Of a stretch of 44,892 bases of DNA, positions 26,310 through 35,320 are shown piece after piece; position 1 is the first letter of the stretch, and each line of letters begins with the position of its first letter. Made by a program: the position numbers and the translations under genes. The stretch comes from Bacteroidota bacterium (GTDB taxonomy: Bacteria; Bacteroidota; Bacteroidia; Palsa-948): contig JACQAL010000033.1 of NCBI GenBank assembly GCA_016195025.1, forward strand, positions 1 to 44,892, in the 5' to 3' direction. The notes under the pieces were generated by a model, which saw only the letters and a list, made by a program, of their open reading frames with translations, searched no databases and was not told where the DNA came from.

Positions 26310-27428
26310 TTAAACAAACCGGGAATAAATCTCCGTTAAAATCTTCTCTTCATTTTCCCAGCAGAATTCTTTAGCAGCAAGAAGACAGTTTGATTTCCAT
26401 TCTTTCATTTTGTCAGTGTTGGCGAGCATGAAATTTATTTTTTCGGCTATGTGTTTCGGCTCGTGATTTTCAATGATGATTCCTATTTCATATTTTGAAA
26501 AAATCTTTTTTATTTCCGTAAGATTGGAAGCAAGCACCGGAACTGCCGCATGCAGGTAATCAAAGATTTTATTCGGCAAAGAAAATTTATAGTTGATGTT
26601 TGTGTCTTTATCGAGTGAAATCCCGATATCGGCACATGCCGTGTAGTTTTTCAATCCTTCAAACGGGACTTTTTTTCTGAAAATAATTTTTTCACGAAGA
26701 TTTAATTTTTCGGTTTTGTTTTTCACTGCTTCAAGAATATCACCATCTCCGACAATCAGCAACACAGCATCGTTTACATATTGCATTGTCTCCACTGTTT
26801 CAAGAAGCCCTCTGTCAATATTTACAGAACCTTGATACAGAATTATTTTTTTTTCTTCAGGTAATTCAAGATCCTTTTTTGCTTTATAAATAAATTTTTT
26901 ATTTGTGGCTGACAATGGAAAATTCCTTACAACTTTCACATCAACTCCATATTCATCTTTATAAAGTTTGGCAATGGAATCATTCACAGTATAAACAAAT
27001 TTGAGTTTGGGAAAAATCCACTGCTCGATTTTTTTCCAACTGCTCCTCGCAAAATTTCTACCCTGCAATTCCGGCACGCCCGTGAAATATTCATGGCTGT
27101 CATGAACAAGATTACAGCCGTTGATTTTTGCGGCAAAAAAATTTGCAAGAAGAGTATCCAAATCATTTGTAACTAAAATTTCTGCGCGGTGAAAGAGCAA
27201 ATAAAAAAACAAATGCAAATTATATTCCGCATAAAACAAGGGACCTTTTTCAAAAAGCAAAAACATTCGTTTGGTTTTATAGGAACGTTTTTCAAGCGGC
27301 AAACTCTTTCTTCGCAATCTTCCGACTAACACAACATCAAAGCCGATACGTTGAAGAAAAAGGCATACCTTGTGAACCCGCTGTTCGGAAGTCAAATCGT
27401 TTGTAACAGAAAGAATTATTCGCTTCAT
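26310..27428 (-). CDS. GT4-like glycosyltransferase
   Basis: 372 residues, GT-B fold. The N-terminal half begins MKRIILSVTNDLTSEQRVHK and contains LVTNDLDTLLANFFAAK and VHDSHEYFTGVPEL, as in Bacteroidota family 4-type transferases. The C-terminal half has the nucleotide-sugar binding region: ILYQGSVNIDRGLLETVETM, LLIVGDGDILEAV, and SLPNKIFDYLHAAVPVLASN, where the usual Glu of the EX7E motif is Asp. Soluble and cytoplasmic-facing. It is divergent from the polytopic protein at 27486 with only 57 bases between starts, suggesting joint regulation in surface polysaccharide synthesis. Donor and acceptor cannot be told from sequence. Confidence 0.87.
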   Translation of the reverse strand: MKRIILSVTNDLTSEQRVHKVCLFLQRIGFDVVLVGRLRRKSLPLEKRSYKTKRMFLLFEKGPLFYAEYNLHLFFYLLFHRAEILVTNDLDTLLANFFAAKINGCNLVHDSHEYFTGVPELQGRNFARSSWKKIEQWIFPKLKFVYTVNDSIAKLYKDEYGVDVKVVRNFPLSATNKKFIYKAKKDLELPEEKKIILYQGSVNIDRGLLETVETMQYVNDAVLLIVGDGDILEAVKNKTEKLNLREKIIFRKKVPFEGLKNYTACADIGISLDKDTNINYKFSLPNKIFDYLHAAVPVLASNLTEIKKIFSKYEIGIIIENHEPKHIAEKINFMLANTDKMKEWKSNCLLAAKEFCWENEEKILTEIYSRFV

Positions 27429-27472
27429 TTTTTGCGAATGTAATATTTAAGAGGCAATAACTAATATTGAAT

Positions 27473-27480
27473 TATATTTG
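27473..27480 (+). promoter_or_regulatory. -7 box of the polytopic protein gene
   Basis: TATATTTG, exact to consensus, ends five bases before the ATG at 27486, implying an almost leaderless transcript. No TTTG at the expected -33 position. Confidence 0.5.
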
Positions 27481-27485
27481 AGAAT

Positions 27486-28991
27486 ATGATTGGGATTTTG
27501 CTGGCAATTTTTTATACGGCAGTTTTTATTTTTCTCATCCGGAAACTTTCTTTTTTTTCTGCAGAAGGAATTTCCAAAAACGCTTTCACGTTTGCTTTCC
27601 TGGTGAAAATTATTTTTGGTTTCGGATTCTGGGCGCTTTATTCTTACTATAGCCGCTATCAAAACAGAGCCGATGCATTTTTATATTTTGACGATGGAAA
27701 AATTCTTTACAGCGCGCTTTTCAAAAATCCTGTTGACTATATTAAACTATTGCTCGGCTTCAACGATGCTTCGCTCAATCCATACATTGAACAAACCGGC
27801 TACTGGCTGCGCGAATTTAACCAAGGGCTTTACAACGAAACGCGCACGGTGATTCGGTTCAATGCGCTGGTGTGCTTATTCTCATTCGGGAATTATCATG
27901 TGCACACAGTATTCATGTGTTTTATCTCTTTCACCGGGCTTGCGGGCATTTATAAAACTTTTCTTCCTTACCTGAAAAATAAAAAACGGGAATTGTTCAT
28001 CGCAGTTTTTTTTATTCCTTCCGTTCTTTTCTGGGGCTCGGGGGTTTTGAAAGAAGGATTGATTTTGTTTTCAATGGGAATGTCAATTTACCTGTGGTTC
28101 AAACTTCTTCAGGAAAAATTTTCGCTCCTGCGGTTTATTTCACTGCTGATTTTTCTGTGGCTTCTTGCCGCTTCCAAAATTTATGTTCTGTTAATTATTC
28201 TGCCCGCGCTCATCGCTCACACTTGGATTGTTAAGTCAAATAAAAATTTTTCTGCATTGAAATATTCTGCTGTTCTCCTTCTTTACGTTTCTGCCGGATT
28301 GCTGCTTCCCCACTTCGATTTTCCGTTTATGCTCTTTGAAAAACAGCGGCAAAGCATTTATCTTTCGCGTGGAGGAAGTTATCTTGAGAATGAGCAGGCG
28401 AAAAGATTTATCTATATAAAATCAGATGTAAAAGACAGAATCATTCCGCTGAAGGATAAACCAGGCTATTGCAAAATAAAACCGGGCGTTCCCTATTTAA
28501 AATGGACGCTGGATAATTATCTTGACACAGGGAAAGTTTATAATTCCATTGACACAACAACCTACTGGATTTTTTACAATCAGGAGGGAGCCGGAAGCAG
28601 AATTGATATTCCGGTTCTTTTTCCATCGGCAGGAAGTTTACTGAAAACCTCTCCGCTCGGTTTTTTTATTTCTCTTTTCCGTCCGCATTTGCTCGAAGCA
28701 AAAAATCCGCTCATGCTTTTTTCTGCCGTTGAAAATTTTTTTATTCTTCTTTTCATTTTGCTTTGCTTGTTCTTCCACAAAATAAATTCAGAAAACTTTC
28801 ATCTCTTTCTCTTCTGCGTGACGATTGTAATTTTATTGTATACGCTTGTTGGAATTACCACCGCCATTCTCGGTTCGGCAGTGCGGTATAAAATGCCTGC
28901 ACTTCCGTTTTTGTTCATCGCCATGCTGCTCATTCTCGATAAAGAAAAATTGCTGAACAAGTTTCCTTTCCTGAGAAAAATTCTCGCATAG
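27486..28991 (+). CDS. Polytopic membrane protein, possible glycan-assembly enzyme
   Basis: 501 residues with about 10-11 hydrophobic segments (ILLAIFYTAVFIFLIRKL, FIAVFFIPSVLFWGSGVLKE, LLIFLWLLAASKIYVLLIIL, FILLFILLCLFFHKINSENF, VTIVILLYTLVGITTAILGS). A large loop at about 280-385 (YLSRGGSYLENEQAKRFIYI onward) lies between membrane segments. The FWGSGVLKEG stretch after a membrane segment and the loop organisation resemble integral-membrane glycosyltransferases or O-antigen polymerase-like proteins, but I cannot assign a family. It is divergent from the GT4 gene, so polysaccharide assembly is the best guess. Confidence 0.7.
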   Translation: MIGILLAIFYTAVFIFLIRKLSFFSAEGISKNAFTFAFLVKIIFGFGFWALYSYYSRYQNRADAFLYFDDGKILYSALFKNPVDYIKLLLGFNDASLNPYIEQTGYWLREFNQGLYNETRTVIRFNALVCLFSFGNYHVHTVFMCFISFTGLAGIYKTFLPYLKNKKRELFIAVFFIPSVLFWGSGVLKEGLILFSMGMSIYLWFKLLQEKFSLLRFISLLIFLWLLAASKIYVLLIILPALIAHTWIVKSNKNFSALKYSAVLLLYVSAGLLLPHFDFPFMLFEKQRQSIYLSRGGSYLENEQAKRFIYIKSDVKDRIIPLKDKPGYCKIKPGVPYLKWTLDNYLDTGKVYNSIDTTTYWIFYNQEGAGSRIDIPVLFPSAGSLLKTSPLGFFISLFRPHLLEAKNPLMLFSAVENFFILLFILLCLFFHKINSENFHLFLFCVTIVILLYTLVGITTAILGSAVRYKMPALPFLFIAMLLILDKEKLLNKFPFLRKILA

Positions 28992-29000
28992 AAAATTTTT

Positions 29001-29008
29001 TACTTTTG
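29001..29008 (+). promoter_or_regulatory. -7 box of the permease operon
   Basis: TACTTTTG, exact to consensus, ends seven bases before the ATG at 29016 and just after the stop of the preceding gene (28991). This allows transcription independent of that gene, with a leader of only a few bases. Confidence 0.5.
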
Positions 29009-29015
29009 CCCACCA

Positions 29016-30749
29016 ATGAATTTTTCCAATCTCTTCCGAAAAAAATCCATCTCGCAAATTCTCAAACAAGTTCACGCAGGAGAAACGGATGCCGAATACA
29101 CTCCGCTTGCAAAAACTCTTGGCGTTCGCGATTTAACTGCGTTTGGAATTGCCGCAATCATTGGCGCTGGAATTTTTTCTACCATAGGAACTGCGAGCGC
29201 GGATGGCGGTCCCGGAGTAATTTTTCTTTTCATCTTCACTGCCATTGCCTGCGGATGCGCTGCGTTTGCCTATGCGGAATTTGCTTCGATGGTTCCTGTT
29301 TCGGGAAGCGCTTACACATATTCTTATGTTGCATTCGGTGAACTCATCGCGTGGATTATCGGCTGGGCGCTGATTATGGAATACGCTGTGGGAAATGTTG
29401 TTGTTGCAGTTTCTTGGTCAGATTATTTCACGGGAATGCTTGACAAAATTCAAATCGGTTCCATTCACGGAATTCATATTCCCGAATGGGCAAGCATTGA
29501 TTATGTTTCTGCTTCCAATTTTTTTCAAACGGCTTCGGAAGAAATTTCAAAAGGAGCTGTGCTTTCCGATTTATCTGAAAACATTCGCACCGGTTATCTT
29601 GCCTGGCTGAATGCTCCCACACTCGGAGGTTTCAGGATCATTGCCGATTTTCCCGCAGTGGCGATTGTAATTTTTATCACCTGGCTCGTTTACATTGGAA
29701 TCAAAGAAACGCGCAATGCGAGCAATGCAATGGTGGTCATCAAACTTTCTGTCGTTCTTCTTGTAATTGCAATCGGAATTTTTCACGTGGACGCGAGCAA
29801 CTGGAATCCCTTTATGCCGAATGGTGTTGGTGGAATTTTAAAAGGGGTGTCGGCAGTTTTTTTTGCGTACATCGGCTTCGATGCAATTTCTACCACAGCG
29901 GAAGAATGTAAAAATCCGGAGCGCGATTTGCCGAAAGGAATTATGTATGCCATCATCATTTGTACCTTATTATATATAGTTGCCGCGCTGGTGATAACCG
30001 GAATGGTGAAATACGACCAGCTTGCCGTTGGCGACCCGCTCGCTTTTGTTTTCGGAAAATTAAATATGGGCTGGCTCTCCGGAATTATTGCGGTGAGCGC
30101 GGTGATTGCAATGACGAGCGTGCTGCTCGTTTACCAGATGGGGCAGCCGCGAATCTGGATGAGCATGAGCCGCGATGGGTTGCTGCCGAAAAGATTTTCT
30201 ACCATTCACAAAAAATATCAAACGCCATCGTTCTCCACCATCACAACGGGATTTGTTGTTGCGATTCCCGCTTTATTTATTCCGAGCGATGAAATTTTAA
30301 ATCTTTGCTCGATGGGAACTTTGTTTGCATTTGTGCTGGTGTGCGCAGGAGTTTTGAAATTACAGAATGACCCGGAACGTCAGCAGGGAAAATTCAGAAC
30401 TCCTTATCTGAATTCAAAATTTATTATGCCTGCACTTTTAATTCTCTCTGGAATTTTAATTTATGTTTACGAAAAAGATTGGCTGAATGATTTTTGTTCT
30501 TATGGAAACTGGGATGCATTCAAAGATAAAATTCCGATGTGGCTTTTCATTATTCTCACTCTTGCGATGACATTTTTATCCTTCACAAAAAATCTTTCTC
30601 TCATTCCCGTTCTCGGATTAATTTTTTGTTTCTACATGATGGCGCAGATTCCTCTCTCAAGCTGGTTTGGATTTTTAATCTGGCTGCTTATCGGATTATC
30701 CATTTATTTTACATTTGGAATTAAGAATAGCAAATTAAGTAAAGCATGA
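29016..30749 (+). CDS. APC-family amino acid permease
   Basis: 577 residues. The N-terminus (FRKKSISQILKQVHAGETDA) and the first helices (LTAFGIAAIIGAGIFSTIGT, GPGVIFLFIFTAIACGCAAF) match cationic-amino-acid/polyamine-organocation transporters. The GAGIF motif in helix 1 binds the substrate amino and carboxyl groups. FAYIGFDAISTTAEECKNPE and QMGQPRIWMSMSRDGLLPK are also typical. About 12-14 transmembrane helices are visible, with an extra loop near residues 140-200 (IPEWASIDYVSASNFFQTAS). Likely an inner-membrane amino acid importer; substrate not predictable. Overlaps the next gene by ATGA (30746-30749), so the two are cotranslated. Confidence 0.92.
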   Translation: MNFSNLFRKKSISQILKQVHAGETDAEYTPLAKTLGVRDLTAFGIAAIIGAGIFSTIGTASADGGPGVIFLFIFTAIACGCAAFAYAEFASMVPVSGSAYTYSYVAFGELIAWIIGWALIMEYAVGNVVVAVSWSDYFTGMLDKIQIGSIHGIHIPEWASIDYVSASNFFQTASEEISKGAVLSDLSENIRTGYLAWLNAPTLGGFRIIADFPAVAIVIFITWLVYIGIKETRNASNAMVVIKLSVVLLVIAIGIFHVDASNWNPFMPNGVGGILKGVSAVFFAYIGFDAISTTAEECKNPERDLPKGIMYAIIICTLLYIVAALVITGMVKYDQLAVGDPLAFVFGKLNMGWLSGIIAVSAVIAMTSVLLVYQMGQPRIWMSMSRDGLLPKRFSTIHKKYQTPSFSTITTGFVVAIPALFIPSDEILNLCSMGTLFAFVLVCAGVLKLQNDPERQQGKFRTPYLNSKFIMPALLILSGILIYVYEKDWLNDFCSYGNWDAFKDKIPMWLFIILTLAMTFLSFTKNLSLIPVLGLIFCFYMMAQIPLSSWFGFLIWLLIGLSIYFTFGIKNSKLSKA

Positions 30750-31501
30750 TAGCACTTATCACAGGCGCAACTTCCGGCATAGGAAAATCCTCCGCGGAAA
30801 TTTTTGCTAAGAACGGATATGATTTAATTATCACCGGCAGAAGAAATGACCGGCTGGAAAAAATTTCAGATGAACTCAGGAAAAAATTCAAAGTAAAAGT
30901 TCTTACGCTGAATTTTGATGTGTGCAATAGAAAAGAAGTAGAGAAAAATATTTCATCACTGAAAAAAGAATGGAAAAAAATTGATGTGCTGCTCAACAAT
31001 GCAGGACTTGCTTCCGGACTTTCTCCTATACAGGAAGGCGACATTGATGACTGGGAAAAAATGATAGACACCAACGTGAAAGGACTTTTGTATGTAACGC
31101 GGATGATTGCCCCTCTGATGATTCAGAATAAAAAAGGTCACATAATAAATGTTGCATCGCTCGCAGGCAAACAAGCGTATCCGAAAGGAAATGTTTACTG
31201 CGCTACAAAATTTGCGGTTGACGCGCTCAGCCAAAGTATGCGCATTGACATGCTCGAACACGGCATCCGCGTGACGAACATTGCGCCCGGTTTGGTGGAA
31301 ACGGAATTTTCCATAGTGCGTTTTCACGGAAATGCAGAGCGAGCAAAATCCACTTACGCGAATATTCAGCCGCTCACTGCCAATGATATTGCCGAAATAA
31401 TTTTCTGGTGCGCATCGCGTCCTGCGCATGTGAACATAAATGATGTGGTGATTACGCCCACCGCGCAGGCGAACGCATATTTGGTGCATCGGAAGAATTA
31501 A
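30746..31501 (+). CDS. Short-chain dehydrogenase/reductase (YdfG-like)
   Basis: 251 residues, classical SDR. Cofactor site TGATSGIGKSSAEIFAKNG, with TGRRNDRLE at the end of beta 2 whose Arg residues favour NADP. NNAGLASG, catalytic Ser in NVASLAGKQAYPKGN, catalytic YCATK, and NIAPGLVETEF. It resembles YdfG, which acts on serine, allothreonine and 3-hydroxy acids, and the amino acid permease in the same operon fits such a role. A sepiapterin reductase-like role with the PTPS/folE pair 7 kb away is a remote alternative. Confidence 0.9.
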   Translation: MIALITGATSGIGKSSAEIFAKNGYDLIITGRRNDRLEKISDELRKKFKVKVLTLNFDVCNRKEVEKNISSLKKEWKKIDVLLNNAGLASGLSPIQEGDIDDWEKMIDTNVKGLLYVTRMIAPLMIQNKKGHIINVASLAGKQAYPKGNVYCATKFAVDALSQSMRIDMLEHGIRVTNIAPGLVETEFSIVRFHGNAERAKSTYANIQPLTANDIAEIIFWCASRPAHVNINDVVITPTAQANAYLVHRKN

Positions 31502-31737
31502 GCCACAGATTTCACTAATTGCCACTAATTTTTTTCTGTGTTAATCTGGGTAATCAGTGGCGGTAATTCTTAAATTTGCCTCATGTATTCAGGAATTTCA
31601 AAACGCTTTCTTTGCAGGTACTGGCAGGATAATACCTTCCTCTAAATTTTTTTTCTTTTTCAATCCCGATAGCTATCGGAATTATTTCTGACGCAACTTC
31701 GCGTTCAGGATTTCATTCACTCATAATCTATTTTACT
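31502..31737. other. Repeat-rich intergenic region
   Basis: Contains an inverted repeat GCCACAGATT/AATCAGTGGC (31502-31561, one mismatch), the near-perfect palindrome AATCCCGATAGCTATCGG (from 31662 to 31683 in full) and a bulged hairpin CTGACGC/GCGTTCAG (31688-31708). A -7-like box TAAATTTG (31571-31578) precedes a 20-codon ORF. No clear promoter for the Rieske gene at 31738 is visible. Confidence 0.7.
31583..31645 (+). CDS. Possible 20-residue small ORF
   Basis: ATG four bases after the exact -7 box TAAATTTG (31571-31578), the same spacing as several real genes here. Reads MYSGISKRFLCRYWQDNTFL then TAA. No homology is recognised, and it could be chance in repeat-derived DNA. Confidence 0.2.
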   Translation: MYSGISKRFLCRYWQDNTFL

Positions 31738-32883
31738 ATGAAAACTCAAATTCTACATAAAGAAGAATTACATACCTTGCAAAACAATTCCTCTCCTTTG
31801 AAAAAGTTTTTTGTTGACAGCGACATTCGAAAAGCAGAAACTCTTTCTTCTGAATTTTATTTCTCTAAAGATTGCTTTGATGTTTCCAAAGAAAAAATTT
31901 TTGCTTCTACCTGGCAGTTCATTGGCGAAACCGAAAATGTAAAAGTTCCGGGCGCTTGTTTCCCCACTACAATGCTCGAAGGATTTCTGGATGAGCCGAT
32001 TCTTCTCAGCCGAGACAAAGATGATACCATTCATTGCATTTCTAATGTCTGCACACACAGGGGAAATCTGGTAGTGGAAGGTCCTTGCGTTGAAAATAAT
32101 CTGCGCTGCCGCTATCACGGAAAGCGTTTCAAGCTCAGCGGAAAATTTGAATCCATGCCTGAGTTTGAAGGAGTGGAAAATTTTCCGAGCGAGAAAGACC
32201 ATTTGCCAAAAATTCCTTTCGGAATTTGGGATAAATTGATTTTTGCATCCGTGAAACCAAAAATAAAACTGGAAGAAGTAATCGGAGAAATGAAAAAGCG
32301 TTTGTATTTTCTTCCGTTGAATGAATTCAAGCACGAATCCGTTCGTTCGCGAGATTATCTGGTGAAAGCGCATTGGAGTTTGTACTGCGAAAATTATCTC
32401 GAAGGTTTTCACATTCCATATATTCATCCGGGACTCAGCAATGCAATTGATTACAATACTTATTCGACCGAACTTTATAAATACTCCAACCTGCAGCTTG
32501 CGCTTGCGAAAGGAGGAGAAGAACATTTTATTCTTCCGAACAATCATCCTGACTACGGAAAAAAAGTTGCCGCGTATTATTACTGGCTGTTTCCGAACAT
32601 GATGTTCAATTTTTATCCCTGGGGATTATCCATTAATGTTGTGAAACCGCTCGCACCTGATTTGACAAAAGTTTCTTTCATTACATATATATATGACAGC
32701 ATGAAGCTCGAACGCGGTGCCGGAGGAATTCTTGACAAAGTGGAACGTGAAGACGAAGCGATTGTGGAACTCGTTCAGCGCGGAATAAAATCCAGAATGT
32801 ACGCAGGCGGAAGATATTCTCCCAAGCGCGAAACAGGAACGCATCATCTTCATCAGTTGATTTGCGAATTCATGAATGCATGA
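31738..32883 (+). CDS. Rieske-type ring-hydroxylating oxygenase alpha subunit
   Basis: 381 residues. The N-terminal Rieske domain binds [2Fe-2S] through CTH (Cys105, His107) and CRYH (Cys124, His127). The catalytic domain has the mononuclear iron site CENYLEGFHIPYIH with His225 and His230. The residue bridging the two centres is Glu222 rather than Asp, as in carnitine and choline-type oxygenases (CntA/YeaW group), so a quaternary amine substrate is more likely than an aromatic one. Clear Bacteroidota coding style, no signal peptide. No reductase gene is adjacent, so electrons must come from elsewhere. Its stop overlaps the start of the amidohydrolase gene. Confidence 0.88.
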   Translation: MKTQILHKEELHTLQNNSSPLKKFFVDSDIRKAETLSSEFYFSKDCFDVSKEKIFASTWQFIGETENVKVPGACFPTTMLEGFLDEPILLSRDKDDTIHCISNVCTHRGNLVVEGPCVENNLRCRYHGKRFKLSGKFESMPEFEGVENFPSEKDHLPKIPFGIWDKLIFASVKPKIKLEEVIGEMKKRLYFLPLNEFKHESVRSRDYLVKAHWSLYCENYLEGFHIPYIHPGLSNAIDYNTYSTELYKYSNLQLALAKGGEEHFILPNNHPDYGKKVAAYYYWLFPNMMFNFYPWGLSINVVKPLAPDLTKVSFITYIYDSMKLERGAGGILDKVEREDEAIVELVQRGIKSRMYAGGRYSPKRETGTHHLHQLICEFMNA

Positions 32884-34673
32884 AATCATCGAAAAGCGAA
32901 ATAGTACGAAAAATACGAAAGTGTAATTTACTTTTTCTTTACTTTTTACTTTCTACTATTTACTCTTGCACAACAAGAAAAGAAAAAGTTGATTTGATTG
33001 TGCATAACGCTGTTGTTTACACGGTTGATTCTTCTTTTTCTACTGCTGAAAGTTTTGCTGTTAAAAGCGGAAAAATAATTGCAGTCGGAACAAATGATTC
33101 TATTCTTGCAAAGTATGACGGAGAAAAATTAGACGCACAGGGCAAAGCCGTTTTTCCCGGACTCATTGATGCTCACTGTCATTTTTACGGATATGGTTTA
33201 GGTTTGAAGAAAGTTGATTTGGTCGGAACAAAATCTTTTGATGAAGTCATTCAGCGCGTGATTGAATTTTCAAAATCAAATCATGGCGAATGGATACAAG
33301 GGCGCGGCTGGGATCAGAACGATTGGGATATAAAAGAGTTTCCTGATAAAAGAAAATTAGATTCACTCTTTCCCAATACTCCTGTTTTCTTAAAAAGGAT
33401 TGACGGTCATGCCGCGCTCGTAAACAGCGAAGCACTCAGGCGAGCAAACATCACTTTCGCAACGCAGGTGGATGGAGGCGCTCTGCTTTTTTATGAAGGG
33501 GAAAAAACATCGGGCGGTTCTCCGGCAAAAATCACGGGGCTGACCGGAATTTTATTAGACAACGCGATGGATTTGGTCGCGAAAATAATTCCAGCGCCAT
33601 CAAAAGAAGAAATGAAAGCCGCGTTGCTTGCCGCACAGAAAAATTGTTTTGCCGTTGGTTTGACAACTGTTGACGATGCTGGTTTGGAAAAACAAATTGT
33701 GGACTTAATAGATGAAATGCAAAAAAACGATGAACTGAAAATGCGCGTCTACGCAATGCTCACCGACAACAAGGAAAATCTGGATTACTATTTGCAACAT
33801 GGAATTTACAAGACCGACAGATTAAATGTGCGCTCCTTTAAATTTTATGCCGATGGCGCACTTGGCTCGCGTGGCGCTTGCCTGCTGGAAGATTATTCTG
33901 ATAAAAAATGTTGGAAAGGATTTTTACTCAGCAAGCCGGAATATTTCAAGGAGATGGCAAAGAAAATGTTTGAAAAGGGATTTCAAATGAACACGCATTG
34001 TATTGGTGATTCTGCAATACGATTTATTTTAAATACCTATACAAATATAATTATGGATAGATTGAAAAAAGAAAGCCAGATTCCAAGTAAAATCGAAACA
34101 CGATGGAGGATAGAACACTGTCAGGTTCTTTCTAAAAAAGATATTGAGGATTCGAAACCAACATGGGCAATGGAAGAAGGAATGGTAGAATATTCAAATC
34201 ATCATAATGTAATTCTTTCCGTCCAACCAACCCACGCAACTTCCGATATGTACTGGGCAAAAGACAGGTTGGGAGAAGAAAGAATTAAATATGCTTACGC
34301 CTACAAAGATTTATTGAAAGCGGCAGGGATGGTTGCGCTCGGAACCGATTTCCCTGTGGAAAATATAAATCCGATGTACACGTTTTATGCAGCGGTTGCG
34401 AGAAAAGATTTGAAAGGGTTCCCTGAAGGTGGCTTTCAAATGGAAAATGCTTTGACACGCGAAGAAACTTTAAAAGGAATGACCATTTGGGCGGCTTACG
34501 CCAACTTCGAGGAAAAAGAAAAAGGAAGCATTGAAAAAAATAAATTTGCCGATTTTATTATCTTAGATAAAGACATTATGAAAATAAATATGGATGAAGT
34601 TCCGAATGTGAAAGTGATTTATACTTTTGTGAATGGCGAAAAAGTTTATTCATCAGAATCAAATAAAAAATAA
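32880..34673 (+). CDS. YtcJ-like amidohydrolase lipoprotein
   Basis: 597 residues from ATG 32880, which overlaps the upstream stop as ATGA; the in-frame TTG at 32862 is less likely. A lipoprotein signal ends with lipobox IYSC. The mature part is an amidohydrolase family 3 (YtcJ-like) metalloenzyme: GLIDAHCHFYGYGLG (metal His pair), GRGWDQNDWD, LKRIDGHAALVNS, GLTTVDDAG, RSFKFYADGALGSRGA, NTHCIGDSAI, WRIEHCQ, LSVQPTHA and ALGTDFPVENINP. It hydrolyses an amide or related bond of unknown substrate, probably on the periplasmic face. The signal peptide contains a heptanucleotide array at 32940-32967. Confidence 0.9.
   Translation: MKSSKSEIVRKIRKCNLLFLYFLLSTIYSCTTRKEKVDLIVHNAVVYTVDSSFSTAESFAVKSGKIIAVGTNDSILAKYDGEKLDAQGKAVFPGLIDAHCHFYGYGLGLKKVDLVGTKSFDEVIQRVIEFSKSNHGEWIQGRGWDQNDWDIKEFPDKRKLDSLFPNTPVFLKRIDGHAALVNSEALRRANITFATQVDGGALLFYEGEKTSGGSPAKITGLTGILLDNAMDLVAKIIPAPSKEEMKAALLAAQKNCFAVGLTTVDDAGLEKQIVDLIDEMQKNDELKMRVYAMLTDNKENLDYYLQHGIYKTDRLNVRSFKFYADGALGSRGACLLEDYSDKKCWKGFLLSKPEYFKEMAKKMFEKGFQMNTHCIGDSAIRFILNTYTNIIMDRLKKESQIPSKIETRWRIEHCQVLSKKDIEDSKPTWAMEEGMVEYSNHHNVILSVQPTHATSDMYWAKDRLGEERIKYAYAYKDLLKAAGMVALGTDFPVENINPMYTFYAAVARKDLKGFPEGGFQMENALTREETLKGMTIWAAYANFEEKEKGSIEKNKFADFIILDKDIMKINMDEVPNVKVIYTFVNGEKVYSSESNKK
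32940..32967 (+). repeat. Heptanucleotide array in a lipoprotein signal peptide
   Basis: TACTTTT, TACTTTC, TACTATT, TACTCTT: four 7-bp units encoding the hydrophobic core of the amidohydrolase signal peptide just before the lipobox Cys. Confidence 0.7.
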
Positions 34674-34676
34674 TTT

Positions 34677-35318
34677 ATGAAAAAATTAATTATTCTTATT
34701 TCCGCAGCAACACTATTTTTCAATTTCAGCAAACCAATTGCTGTAATAGACGGATGGGATGACGCAACAATTCAAAAAGCCAACACAGCAAAAAATGAAA
34801 CTTCCTATTCAGATGAAGAAAAAAAAGTCGTGCTCTTCACAAATCTTGCCCGGTTGAAACCGGATTTGTTTGCAAAAACTTTTTTGCAGAAATATATGGA
34901 CTCCACCAAGACAAAAGAAAGTTCATTCAGCCGCTCACTTAAAAATGATTTGCAGTCAAAATATAAAACAATGGAAGTTCTTACTGTGAAACAGGATTTA
35001 ACTGATGAAGCAGTTGAACACGCAAAGGACACAGGCAAAAAGGGAAACCTAGGTCATTTTACTTCCGATGGAAAAAGTTTTGACTTCCGCATGAAAAAGT
35101 TCAAGGAGGTTTACGGAGCTATTGCCGAAAACTGCGACTATGGAAATAACACAGCACTGGCAATTGTAATTCATCTTTTAATTGACGAAGGGCAGGGCAC
35201 GGTGGAACACAGAAAAACTTTAATGGATAAATCGTTGAAGTATGTGGGCGTTTCCATTCAGCCGCATAAAAAAGAAAAATGGACCTGCGTGATGGATTTT
35301 GCTGCCGATAAAAAATAA
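34677..35318 (+). CDS. Secreted CAP-domain protein
   Basis: 213 residues, starting three bases after the amidohydrolase stop. Signal peptide (LIILISAATLFFNFSKPIA) and a CAP/SCP (PR-1-like) domain: LFTNLARLKPDLFAKTF, LTDEAVEHAKDTGKKGNLGH, AIAENCDYGNN, VIHLLIDEGQGTVEHRKTLM, KYVGVSIQPHKKEKWTCVMD. The conserved His and Glu of the cavity (LGH, AEN, EHR) are present. Bacterial CAP proteins are extracellular, and their biochemical role is mostly unknown. Probably the last gene of the Rieske-amidohydrolase operon. It converges on the second TPR cyclase with two bases between stops. Confidence 0.87.
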   Translation: MKKLIILISAATLFFNFSKPIAVIDGWDDATIQKANTAKNETSYSDEEKKVVLFTNLARLKPDLFAKTFLQKYMDSTKTKESSFSRSLKNDLQSKYKTMEVLTVKQDLTDEAVEHAKDTGKKGNLGHFTSDGKSFDFRMKKFKEVYGAIAENCDYGNNTALAIVIHLLIDEGQGTVEHRKTLMDKSLKYVGVSIQPHKKEKWTCVMDFAADKK

Positions 35319-35320
35319 TT

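Noticed and set aside
31768-32547. 259-residue minus frame opposite the Rieske gene
   Set aside because: Antisense to the intact oxygenase with no motifs of its own.
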